From Nosema muscidifuracis (lineage: Eukaryota; Microsporidia; Nosematidae): a stretch of 64,000 nucleotides of DNA. The stretch is from contig JAIOKI010000009.1 in assembly GCA_028335825.1 (NCBI GenBank), positions 248,001 through 312,000 on the forward strand, read 5' to 3'. Under the pieces are notes generated by a model. That model ran no database searches and had not been told where the DNA came from. It was given only the letters and a program-made list of their open reading frames with translations. Numbering within the stretch: position 1 is the first letter of the stretch; the number at the start of each line of letters is the position of its first letter. Shown here one piece after another: positions 54,492 through 63,938 of this stretch. The translations under genes and the position numbers were made by a program.

Positions 54492-56645
54492 CTAATCTAG
54501 TGTATCATAATGCATATTCCTAACAATTTCTTTGATTTCGGATTTTTCTTTTGCTTTCTTAATTTTTAAAGCTAAATTTACATATCTATTATCAAACTTG
54601 ATATTAGTATTAATAAATAGTTTTTTATAATTCTCCATTTCACTAACTATGTTCACATTTAGATATTTTAAGCATAAATTTTTTATCTCGGTTGATTTAG
54701 ATACACCATTTGAAACTTTAAATCCTTCATTTTTAAGAACATTAACACATTGATGATATTTTATATAGTTTATAATCTCTTTGTAATGTGTTATCATTAA
54801 AGTAAATGCTTTACTATCAATTAATATTTTAGAGAATGTTAGGTATGTAGGTATAATTTTATCATACTCAATCCCTTTTCCAATCTCATCTATTAATACT
54901 AAAGAATCTTGATTTAATTTGATATTTTCAAAAAAATTAAAAATATCTATAGGATGGTTATGATTGTTGGATTTTAAGTATATTGATCTAAATATTTTCA
55001 TTGTTGCATTCTTAGCTGTTATAGGGTATCCTATTTGATTTAATAAACATTGATAAAATAATTGTTTCATGTAAACTGATTTACCGCTCATATTAGGACC
55101 TGTTAATATATTAAATCTTAGATAACTGCAAAAGAAAAAGTCGTTATATACAATTTTTTCTTGTTTGATTAATGGATGGTATGACGATATTATACATATA
55201 TGATCATCTAATTTTGGCACACAACAATCATGTTTAATCGAAAACTTATAACTACTTAAGCAAACATCAATTTCTGATATCTCTTCTATCACATCAAGTA
55301 GAATGTTATTGTTCTGCTTTATTGAAGTTAGTAGATTGCCACAAAGTTTACCACCTATTTCAATGATTTGATTAAAAGATTCACGAATTTTGTAATTATA
55401 ATTTTGAAGTTCACTAGTTGTGGCAAGAAAATAATCTTTCTTGGTAGTCAATATTATTAATTTATCTATTTGATTCTTTTCAATTTGTGTTTTAATTTGT
55501 TCAGAAATACTTTTTTTATCTGAATGTAAATCTTTTCTGCTGACAGATGATAGACTCTTTTCTAAATTATGATATTTTATACTGGTTTCTTCAATCCAAG
55601 TTTCATCATTAGAAATTATAGATTTTGATTGTATTTTCTCATTATATAAATAAGATTTGTTATATATGGATGTTTCAGATGGATTGAGTATCATATTCAT
55701 ATTTGATATTTTCAAAGCTGATTCATTGTTGTTATACTTAACGATTGTATACTCAAATTTCAAATCAAGATTAGATAAATATCTTTCTAGATCATTTTTT
55801 GTTTCTTTATAAATCTTAATCGCCAAATCTAAATATTCATCAATATTTGATTTAAAAATATCAATCATATCTCTAATATCAAGTTCTTCTAAATTAATGA
55901 TAGAAAGAAAAAGATTTTTTATAACACATAAATCATATTTAAACATTTCAGATGTATTTTTAAGTACTAAATATGCGTTAATAAACTTTCCTATTTTGAT
56001 TATATCATAAATATTTTTTGTCAATCCTTTAAATTCAAATTCATCGTCTACAATAGATAAAATTATTTTCTCAATATCAGGTATTGACCTAAATATTTTA
56101 TCTATTTTAAGTGCTATAACGTTATTTTCTCTAAAATCAATTAATAATTCATGTCTTCTTTTAATATCTTCTATATTTATAAATGGTTGTTTTAGATCTA
56201 ATTTTAACTTTCTTTGTCCATATTTTGTTGAAGTACAATTTACAATATCAAATAAATTGTCATTCGTATCATCAAAAACATAACATCTATCATTTAAATA
56301 TTCTTGTTTAATTACTAAATCCGGTGATTCTAAATATGTTATAAGTGCTAAAACAGAGCAATTAATGAAATAATCTAGACCATCATTGTAAGTTCCATTG
56401 TAATCAGATCTATTTATAAGCTCAATTTCGATATTAGATATTCTTTCTATAATAAAGACATGTTCCTTTTGAACAAGAATTTTTTTTAAATCATACTTTT
56501 TTACCAAACCCATTAGATTTGATAGTACGGATGTATCTAAGAAAGAAATGTATCTTACCTTATGTTCTGTCTCCAGTTTTATAGATAGACATATCTTTAT
56601 TGGAAATCCTCTAGTACATGATACACAACCCAAGTTTTTATGCAT
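54492..56645 (-). CDS. MSH4: MutS homologue, most like MSH4
   Basis: 717 residues, shorter than typical MSH proteins because the N-terminal mismatch-recognition domain is missing; the protein begins in a connector-like domain. The core starts near residue 130 with NLFDIVNCTSTKYGQRKLK. The ATPase domain has Walker A GPNMSGKS at 516-523, Walker B LIDE with Asp586/Glu587, and a TH motif with His620. GPNMSGKS, as opposed to the GPNMGGKS of MSH2, MSH3 and MSH6, and the AFTLMITH block fit MSH4, a meiotic factor that acts with MSH5 on recombination intermediates and not in repair. Walker B reads DEIGKGIE instead of DE-x-GRGT. No CCC motif precedes the ATG. Subfamily needs a tree; MutS family membership is certain. 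Confidence 0.7.
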   Translation of the reverse strand: MHKNLGCVSCTRGFPIKICLSIKLETEHKVRYISFLDTSVLSNLMGLVKKYDLKKILVQKEHVFIIERISNIEIELINRSDYNGTYNDGLDYFINCSVLALITYLESPDLVIKQEYLNDRCYVFDDTNDNLFDIVNCTSTKYGQRKLKLDLKQPFINIEDIKRRHELLIDFRENNVIALKIDKIFRSIPDIEKIILSIVDDEFEFKGLTKNIYDIIKIGKFINAYLVLKNTSEMFKYDLCVIKNLFLSIINLEELDIRDMIDIFKSNIDEYLDLAIKIYKETKNDLERYLSNLDLKFEYTIVKYNNNESALKISNMNMILNPSETSIYNKSYLYNEKIQSKSIISNDETWIEETSIKYHNLEKSLSSVSRKDLHSDKKSISEQIKTQIEKNQIDKLIILTTKKDYFLATTSELQNYNYKIRESFNQIIEIGGKLCGNLLTSIKQNNNILLDVIEEISEIDVCLSSYKFSIKHDCCVPKLDDHICIISSYHPLIKQEKIVYNDFFFCSYLRFNILTGPNMSGKSVYMKQLFYQCLLNQIGYPITAKNATMKIFRSIYLKSNNHNHPIDIFNFFENIKLNQDSLVLIDEIGKGIEYDKIIPTYLTFSKILIDSKAFTLMITHYKEIINYIKYHQCVNVLKNEGFKVSNGVSKSTEIKNLCLKYLNVNIVSEMENYKKLFINTNIKFDNRYVNLALKIKKAKEKSEIKEIVRNMHYDTLD

Positions 56646-57194
56646 AATTTTTTATTTTATTTTTTTAAATGCATTTTTGCATAAATATAGAAATAGTTTG
56701 TTTGTTTCTTATAATTTTTAATAATCATATTATATTATTTAAAGTATGAAAAATTCTTAGTTAGATCAAATATAAATAACATATTAATTAAACTGTAAAT
56801 AAAATATAAAATATTAATGTCATCGTTTTTAATTTTAGATATTTAATTCAATAATCGTTAAAAATATCGATAATATGTAAAAGACTAATTTTCTTGAAAA
56901 AAATTATTTTTTTTTGTGATGTTAGAAAAGCATCTACGACAATCCTAATTTTAAATATAAAAATTTTAAAAATAATAAATATTAATTTATAATTCAGTTG
57001 ATACTATTCTCTAAAATATCAAACTATTAGAAATATTTATTGATGTACCATTAATAATTTCATCTTTTAACGTATTTATAATACAAAATATTCATTTACT
57101 AATTTTTAAAGTCCATATTTTACTTCAAAATTTTTATTTATTTTTGAGATAGCTTTTTAAAAATTCAGAAATATCAAATTTTTTATCCCCAAAA
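56646..57194. other. Divergent intergenic region
   Basis: This is a 549-bp AT-rich region between the minus-strand MSH4-like gene and the plus-strand UTP4-like gene, so it should hold both promoters. No gene is seen. The only clear signal is the CCCC before the UTP4-like start. Confidence 0.6.
57187..57190 (+). promoter_or_regulatory. CCC-type motif before the UTP4-like start
   Basis: CCCC lies four bases before the ATG at 57,195 in an otherwise A/T-only stretch. A CCC or GGG motif just upstream of the start codon is a known microsporidian signal, and it supports this start. Confidence 0.65.
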
Positions 57195-58985
57195 ATGATA
57201 ATCCGTCTTTTCAAACAAATAGAATACAAACCACATTCAATAACGTCTATATCATCAACTGATACGAGTATTTATATATTTAGATCTAACAAGATGCTAG
57301 AAGTATTAGATAAACTGACTTTACAAAAAGTAATGTGTTTAAGTTTAAAATATTCAATAATAAAATCGGTAAATTATTTGAAATATCTCATATGCATATC
57401 AGATATTGATGAAGTTATTTGGATAAATTTGATTGATATGAGCATTAAGGTAAACAAAATTGGATACAAACTTACTGATATTGTTGTTATAGATTCAAAA
57501 ATATATTTAACCACTTATAACGGTTTTTTAATAGAAATATGTAATGATGATCTTATTATAAGATTTAAAACTAATTCTTTACTTTCTTGTTTGGTTTATT
57601 ATGATAATTATTTTGTTATTGGAGGTACTAATAAAATTTACATAGTCGATTCAGATTTTATATTAAAAAATGAAATAGATATTAATGAAGGATTAATAAC
57701 TAGAATTTGTCATATTTCAGATGATAGATTTGGGCTAGTAACGGATCAAGGGTATTTTATATACATAAATATTAAGCTTGTGAATATTATACAGACCACA
57801 CAAATTAGATCATCTAGTCTCAATACTTTACTTATTAAAGATGAATACATGTACACATCAGGTGAAGACAGTAGACTTATATGCTATAAGTTGATCAAAG
57901 ATTTTTATATAAATTTATATCAGGTAGATCTTCATTATGGTATTAGTAAATGTATTTTATATGACAATTGTAGAATATTTGTGGGAAATACTGATGGTAT
58001 TCTCAGTTGTTTAGTACCAGATAAGGATAAATTTTTATATATAAAGATTTATGATAGAAATGTTGAAGTTTCTGTCAGTAATTCTAAATTATTAATTAAT
58101 AACAGATCATCTTTAGATTTATTTTATTTAGATGAAGGTATTAAATCTGATAAGAAGATGTACTCTTCAATACAAAAGAGCTTTGTATCAGAATCTTGTA
58201 CATTTAAATTGAAGAATGAATTTACTAAAGATATGTCTGTTAAGAATTTACCATATAGAAATTTATTAAAGATATCTAATAATGATTATATTACAACTAG
58301 TAATATAATCAAAAATATAATATTTTACAGTGATATACGTCATACTAGAATTATTGAGATAAGTAATTATAAGAATAAATCAAATCAAGAAAGTAAGTTA
58401 CAGATACATACTCATCCACTAAATGAATATTTTAAAGATTTTCAATCTACATACATATCACATAACAATAATAATTTTATTATACAAGATTCTAAAAATA
58501 CAGTATATTTAATTAATAAGATATATAATGATAAGATAAAACAAGTAATTTGTGAGAATAGAATTAATATAATGGATAATAAGTTAATTAATATAAATAC
58601 TGGTAAATTACTTATTGGAACAAATCATTTAGTAATAAAGGATGATGAAGTTCTTATATGCTGTATAAATAATGGAATATATTTAACACAAGTTAAAAAT
58701 TTTAATTTACCGTTTATATATAGAATTTATTCTGATAATAAACTCAAAAATGAATTTAATATATATGACATCATCATTAAAATATTTATGTACCAAAATG
58801 AGATATGGTATAGTACACAGACCTATTTAGTTAATGCGGAAAGAAATATCAAATTTGATTTAGGAGCTGTAATTTATGATGTGTTTGTTATAGATGGAAA
58901 TATTGTTGCTATTAAGGATGATTGGAATTATATTAAGAATTATATAGAGAAAGGAATTTTTAAGAAGAAATATTTTATTAAATAA
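57195..58985 (+). CDS. WD40-like protein, probable UTP4/Cirhin (ribosome biogenesis)
   Basis: 596 residues. The protein is built of short hydrophobic beta-strand-like segments throughout, as in WD40 propellers, but WD and GH dipeptides are mostly lost. The start (RLFKQIEYKPHSITSIS) resembles the R-x-F-x-x-Y-x-P-x-x-I start of UTP4/Cirhin. The segment near residue 205-230 (SSLNTLLIKDEYMYTSGEDSRL) resembles the propeller segment with an SGG-x-D pattern in that family. UTP4 is part of the t-UTP/UTP-A complex that starts pre-18S rRNA processing in the nucleolus. The length is below that of yeast UTP4, as usual for microsporidia. It could be another WD40 protein; a structure-based search would decide. 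Confidence 0.5.
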   Translation: MIIRLFKQIEYKPHSITSISSTDTSIYIFRSNKMLEVLDKLTLQKVMCLSLKYSIIKSVNYLKYLICISDIDEVIWINLIDMSIKVNKIGYKLTDIVVIDSKIYLTTYNGFLIEICNDDLIIRFKTNSLLSCLVYYDNYFVIGGTNKIYIVDSDFILKNEIDINEGLITRICHISDDRFGLVTDQGYFIYINIKLVNIIQTTQIRSSSLNTLLIKDEYMYTSGEDSRLICYKLIKDFYINLYQVDLHYGISKCILYDNCRIFVGNTDGILSCLVPDKDKFLYIKIYDRNVEVSVSNSKLLINNRSSLDLFYLDEGIKSDKKMYSSIQKSFVSESCTFKLKNEFTKDMSVKNLPYRNLLKISNNDYITTSNIIKNIIFYSDIRHTRIIEISNYKNKSNQESKLQIHTHPLNEYFKDFQSTYISHNNNNFIIQDSKNTVYLINKIYNDKIKQVICENRINIMDNKLININTGKLLIGTNHLVIKDDEVLICCINNGIYLTQVKNFNLPFIYRIYSDNKLKNEFNIYDIIIKIFMYQNEIWYSTQTYLVNAERNIKFDLGAVIYDVFVIDGNIVAIKDDWNYIKNYIEKGIFKKKYFIK

Positions 58986-60782
58986 ATATTAATTTAATTT
59001 ATGATTGATATTTTTTTAACAAATAAATTTTAAGTTAATTATTCTATGTCTTTCTATTATTAACCCGTCTACGTCGCAGAGGATGGGTAAGATTTGTTAG
59101 TCTAAACTAAGTTCATATATTTGTCTTTTTTCATGGTTGCTGAGGAGATAAGGAGGCACAACTATTATTTTACATAAGACTATTAGTTGTCCTCATTAAT
59201 CTTTGCTTTATTTAGCAAATAATTTAAATTATAAATTTGGATTTCTTTTTATAGTATCAAATTTCTATGGTTTAATAATAAAAAAAATCAGGATTTTTGC
59301 TAATAACATTTGCACTGAGGATTATTTATCTTGTTTTCAATGTCGTTATAATAGGTAAAAATTGAAGTTTTGTGTTCAATGAGTCAATTTCAATGTTTTT
59401 AAGTCTTCTTATAACTTGCATTATAGTTCCATCTGCTAATCTAATGCATCGGTATATCCTATTTTTATAATATCTCGATGAACATAATATTTTTACATTA
59501 TTGATACATCTACTTTCGAATCAACAAGAGGTGATGTTTTTACGATAAGTTTCTCTGAAGAAAATATTTATATCTTATTTATAGACATTAAAGAATACAT
59601 GTAATCAACTTTATTGCCGTTTCTTTTTTCTTCAGAATCATCTGTGCCATTAATTTTGATATAGATTAATAATAAGTATTTATATTGAAACAAAATTGTG
59701 AGATGTGCCAACCATAGTCATGCAGATCACAAAATTTATCTTGCTTAGTCTGTGTAAATTTATGTTGTTTTTTTCATAAAATCTTCTGTCGATACTCAAT
59801 TCAGCTTTTTATCTTAGCAAGGAATCCGGGCTAATTCTTCTGCTCTCTGTATAAAATCTTACCATTCATCTTTTTTTTCAGTTGTCTCAAACATTAGCTC
59901 TTTAATATCGTCTTGTCACTCGCTAATTAATACTTGGATTTGTGCATTGTCACAAGATTCTTAACTTGTAGTGTTATTTCTGCTTTAGTAAGTCAGAAAA
60001 GTTTTTCTCGTGGAGAGACGTTGATGTTAAGAACTAAGACAGTCAAATTTCATCTCATTGATTTTATGAATAGTTCTTTTATAGGCCTTTAGATTCTTGA
60101 TATGAGAAATTCTAAATCCTACTTTCTATTAGTTCTAAATCCGATGAAAGAACCTGCTCTCTTAGCTTTAGAATGATTATTTTAGTGAATCTTGATCATT
60201 CTTTCACTACCTTAGCAATTAATTGTATATCTCTTAACCATATCGTTATGTCCTCTTCATAATTTCAATAAAAATTTAAAAAACCGTTTGTATTTGTAGC
60301 CATGACGAAAATATTATTTATTTTGTGTCTTGAATATGAAAATATTTGGATTAAAAAATCATAAATTTTATCTTTAAGCTTAATATTTGAATGTCTTTTC
60401 AGATACTCTGTATAAAGCCAAATAATGTTAGAATACGACAATTATTATAAATTAATTTATTTCGGGGGTAATTTTTTATATAAATTAAATAAAAGTATGT
60501 TATAGTATAAATTTTAAGTTTATTAATTTATGGTGAGTGGTTCTTATATGAATTAAATTTAAGAAAATATTTTACAAAATGAATTTTAAGTTAATTATTT
60601 CAAAAAATCATGTTGTAGTTTTTTTTGATATATTAAACATATGTGAAATATCTCGTTTTTTTTCATAATGTTCTTTTAAAGAACGCATTATTCTCTCTTT
60701 TATTATTTTAAAATCATAAATTAAAAAACTACTTTAACTGTCAAAAATCAATATATTTAAACAATTAATAATCTTTTTTTTA
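58986..60782 (-). mobile_element. Ty3/Gypsy-like gag/protease relic in the intergenic space
   Basis: On the minus strand at 59,690-59,890 there are gag-like blocks (FIQRAEELARI near 59,850 and KFCDLHDYGWH near 59,715, the latter like a gag zinc knuckle). Protease-like but decayed reading follows towards 59,400. The relic is bracketed by two similar tracts with the core TTTTAAGTTAATTATT at about 59,028-59,043 and 60,585-60,600. A tract at 60,400-60,445 resembles 40,405-40,450 in the inverted-repeat centre. It is broken and old; nothing else in the intergenic stretch is recognisable. Confidence 0.5.
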
Positions 60783-60786
60783 CCCC
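60783..60786 (+). promoter_or_regulatory. CCC-type motif before the CHK1 start
   Basis: CCCC lies two bases before the ATG at 60,789, after a run of T. It fits the microsporidian start-proximal signal and supports the start. Confidence 0.65.
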
Positions 60787-60788
60787 TC

Positions 60789-61988
60789 ATGGATAATTAT
60801 CAAATCCAAGAGACTCTAGCAAGTGGTAGTACATCTAAAGTGAAGAGAACAGTTTCTATTGATAACAAAGAATATGCAATAAAAATCATGCCAAAATCTC
60901 TTAAAGATCTCAAATCGTTTAGTAAGGAGATAAGTATACATAAATCTCTAAGTCACAAAAATATAATAAAATATATTGACTCGTACAAGGATAACGAAAA
61001 TTTTTATCTTGTAATGGAGCTTGCTAAATATGAGTTGTTTACATTTATAGAGTGTGATGTAGGTATTAATCCTGTAGTGGTACATTACCTAATTAAACAA
61101 CTTTTATCAGGAATTAAGTATTTACATAGTATGGGGATTTGTCATAGAGATATTAAGCCTGAGAATATATTGATAGATAGTGAAGGTAGGCTTCTTATCA
61201 CTGATTTCGGATATAGTACATTTTTCAAATATAAGAAAAAATATAGAAGGTTACGTACCTTAGTAGGAAGTAGAGAATACATGTCTCCAGAGGTGTGTAT
61301 GGAAAATTATGATGGAGAGTTATGTGATATATGGTCTATTGGCATAACTTTAATAGTATTACTTACAGGTTCTTTACCTTGGGAATGTCCTATTATAGAT
61401 GATCAGAGATTTAAGACTTACATGTCAATGAAGTATCATTATTATCCACCATTTACTAAGATTAGAGATAAAATTCTTGATCTTATAAGGAGTATTTTAG
61501 TAGGTGAAAAAAGAAGAATTAATTTAGAAGGAATACTAAATCATCCATGGATTAATGAAGAATGTACAGTAAATATAGATAATTTATTTAGATTGATGCC
61601 TATAAAAGAAAATTGCAAGTTAGTATTTACTCAGCCAGATAATAATTATAAACCTGGTATAAAGAATACTTTACTTTTAAGTCAACCTATAAATAACGAT
61701 AACCAGATTTGTGAGCAATATAGATTCTATAAGAAAGGAGATTTATTTAGTGTTAAGAAGGAAGTCTGTGATATACTTAAGTGGATGGTAGTACCTCATA
61801 ATCTTATAGATGATGTAATATCTTTTAGCACTACTGATTCTAAAAGAAGTATTTTGAGAGGTGAAGTCGTATTTACAGATGTAGATGAATATTGCTATGT
61901 AACATTTAGGAAGACTAAAGGAGATTTTAACGAATTTAAAACATTTTTGTCAAGCTTTGGAGATAATTTTAGTGGTGAAGAAAGATGA
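60789..61988 (+). CDS. CHK1: Checkpoint kinase CHK1
   Basis: 399 residues. Kinase domain at about 4-255: AIK Lys32, helix-C Glu47, HRDIKPEN at 119-126 with Asp121, DFG at 139-141, SPE at 166-168 (usual APE). The stretch ELFTFIECDVGI matches CHK1's ELFDRIEPDIGM, and GICHRDIKPENILID and DFGYSTFFKY also follow CHK1. A CHK1 C-terminal domain is present: FTQPD...LLLSQP at 280-300, ISFSTTD at 344-350, and FRKTKGDFNEFK at 373-384. CHK1 is activated by ATR in response to DNA damage and stalled replication and blocks mitotic entry. It is shorter than human CHK1 (476), with a shortened linker. The glycine loop (LASGSTSKV, 10-18) keeps only the middle of three glycines. Confidence 0.93.
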   Translation: MDNYQIQETLASGSTSKVKRTVSIDNKEYAIKIMPKSLKDLKSFSKEISIHKSLSHKNIIKYIDSYKDNENFYLVMELAKYELFTFIECDVGINPVVVHYLIKQLLSGIKYLHSMGICHRDIKPENILIDSEGRLLITDFGYSTFFKYKKKYRRLRTLVGSREYMSPEVCMENYDGELCDIWSIGITLIVLLTGSLPWECPIIDDQRFKTYMSMKYHYYPPFTKIRDKILDLIRSILVGEKRRINLEGILNHPWINEECTVNIDNLFRLMPIKENCKLVFTQPDNNYKPGIKNTLLLSQPINNDNQICEQYRFYKKGDLFSVKKEVCDILKWMVVPHNLIDDVISFSTTDSKRSILRGEVVFTDVDEYCYVTFRKTKGDFNEFKTFLSSFGDNFSGEER

Positions 61989-62898
61989 AATGTATTTAAT
62001 TAAAAAATAAGATTTTTATTTAAATTGAGGTATTTATTTTTTTACCTGTTAAGTACAAATAAAAATGTATTAGTCAGAAAAAAACAAACATGCTTATTAA
62101 ATTATCTTTGTTTTATTCATCATATGAGCCATCTGTTAATTATTTAACAACGTGTATAGTATTTGATTATATGACAATTAATTTAATTTCTCTTCGACTC
62201 TAATCTAATTTGATATTAAAATTATAGCCAGTTTGTAATTATTTAGTGTATACGAGGTATTCATAATATAATTTTTCTATTTCATCTATTTTGAAAAGTT
62301 TGATTTGCTAGCCAAAAACTTCTCCTTTATAAATGTCTTGCAAATAATAATCTTTTTTATTTTAACCTACAGCCAAATATAAAATGAAAAGCGAAATATA
62401 TAACGGAACAAGCTAAAATTTTACGAATCCATGATTTTATTTATTAATCACCTTTTAAAATAAAAATAGTGTAAACAACGTGAAATTAAAGAAATGTATT
62501 TTAAAGACTATCAAGACAAACGAAACTTTATGCTCTAATATTAATTTAAAAACACATTCAGAAATGTTTTAATATTGAAAATAAATAATTAAAATGTATT
62601 TTTTATTAATTATTTTATTATATTTTTAATTAAAATAAAAATACGACATTAAATTACTTAATTTTAATTAATAGTTTGGAAATTATTTAGAGAATTTCGA
62701 TAAAGAGCACTAATTATTAATTTTATTGTTAAATTAATATTACGTGTTAAATGATTTTCTAAGTCAGTATATTATTAATAAAAAATCAATATGGTATATT
62801 TAAAAAACTTTTAAACTTACTTTTTTTCTTATTTAAACCTAGAACTTATTTTAATGAAGCTATCACGAAAACATAAATGATTTTTAATTTATTTTTTA
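61989..62898. other. AT-rich intergenic stretch
   Basis: About 900 bp without a recognisable gene or element. It presumably contains the CHK1 3' end and the promoter of the next gene. Confidence 0.55.
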
Positions 62899-62901
62899 CC
62901 C
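62899..62901 (+). promoter_or_regulatory. CCC motif that decides the start of the repeat protein
   Basis: CCC lies five bases before the ATG at 62,907, after a T-run, just as in CHK1 and the UTP4-like gene. It lies downstream of the first in-frame ATG (62,877), so the second ATG is the likely start. Confidence 0.6.
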
Positions 62902-62906
62902 TAGCT

Positions 62907-63734
62907 ATGCCAATTCTTAGTCACTCAATATTTGTGTTTATAATAGGATTTATAATGTCTACTGTGGATTCCTATGATATTGAAGTATTATCATATAGTA
63001 ATAAACGTATATTAAATTATAATAGAAAATATTCATTGGATAGTAACAATATATTAGATTATGATAATAATAAACGTATAACAGATAATTATAATATATT
63101 GGATTATGATAGAAAGCATTCATTAGATAATAATATATTAGATTATAATAATAAACGTATAACAGATAATTACAATATATTAGATAATAATAATAAAAGT
63201 ATAACAGATGGTTATAATATATTAAATTATGGTTATTACAATAAATTGGATTATGATGGAGAATATTCATTAGATAATAATAATAAAAGTATAACAGATA
63301 ATTATAATATATTAAATTATGGTTATTACAATAAATTGGATTATGATGGAGAATATTCATTAGATTATAATAATAAAAGTATAACAGATGATTATAATAT
63401 ATTAGATAATAATAATAAAAGTATAACAGATAATTATAATATATTGGATTATGATAGAGAACATTCATTAGATAATAATATATTAGATTGCAATAATAAA
63501 AGAAAGAAAAAATATTTAGATTCAGAAAAAAGTTTAAAAGGAATTTTGAAAACTAATAAGAATCAGAATTATTCTAATATTAGATCAAAACATATAACAT
63601 GGAAAAATTATGTTTTAAAATACGAATATGATAAAGAAGTAAAAAAAAGAAAGATTTATGATCAAAATCGAGGAATTTTAAATAGAGTATCTTTATTTTG
63701 GACTCATTTCAAAAGTATGTTTGATAGACTCTAA
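62907..63734 (+). CDS. Secreted Asn-rich repeat protein with putative PP1-docking motifs
   Basis: 275 residues from the preferred start; an ATG ten codons upstream (62,877) is also in frame. The start (PILSHSIFVFIIGFIMSTVDS) looks like a signal peptide. Residues from about 25 to 200 are tandem repeats of the type NNKSITDNYNILDYDxEHSLD, very rich in Asn, Asp and Tyr. The last 75 residues are basic and not repetitive. They hold KGILK (63,537-63,551) and, 12 residues on, KHITW (63,588-63,602). These fit the SILK-type and RVxF-type docking motifs of protein phosphatase 1 partners in their usual order. No family is recognised. Function is unknown: if secreted into the host cell it could meet host PP1; if not, the parasite's own. 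Confidence 0.6.
   Translation: MPILSHSIFVFIIGFIMSTVDSYDIEVLSYSNKRILNYNRKYSLDSNNILDYDNNKRITDNYNILDYDRKHSLDNNILDYNNKRITDNYNILDNNNKSITDGYNILNYGYYNKLDYDGEYSLDNNNKSITDNYNILNYGYYNKLDYDGEYSLDYNNKSITDDYNILDNNNKSITDNYNILDYDREHSLDNNILDCNNKRKKKYLDSEKSLKGILKTNKNQNYSNIRSKHITWKNYVLKYEYDKEVKKRKIYDQNRGILNRVSLFWTHFKSMFDRL
63195..63374 (+). repeat. 90-bp tandem repeat inside the repeat protein
   Basis: Two 90-bp units (63,195-63,284 and 63,285-63,374) are nearly identical, and a third, shorter copy starts at 63,375. Thirty codons per unit keep the frame. Smaller units of the same theme cover 62,990-63,490. Confidence 0.85.
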
Positions 63735-63938
63735 TATAATGAAGAGTATTTAGATTATGATAATATTTACATTAATTTAGAAACTTATTAAATATTTGTT
63801 ATTAACTTTATCTTTTAGTAATAATTGAATTAATAAATATTTCAAATAAAATTCTTAATTAAATATTAGTAATTAAGAAGATTTATTTTTAATTATCTCA
63901 AATATTTTTTACTTTTGTTTGTTTGTTTTAATAAAACA

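Noticed and set aside
59058-59090. ACCC...GGGT hairpin-like sequence near 59,062-59,087 as a possible tRNA or small RNA
   Set aside because: There is no tRNA arm pattern or T-loop consensus, and it lies at the edge of a retroelement relic.
62959-63468. Minus-strand frame of 169 codons rich in Tyr and His
   Set aside because: It is the shadow of the in-frame Asn/Asp/Tyr repeats of the plus-strand gene, which has the signal peptide and CCC motif.
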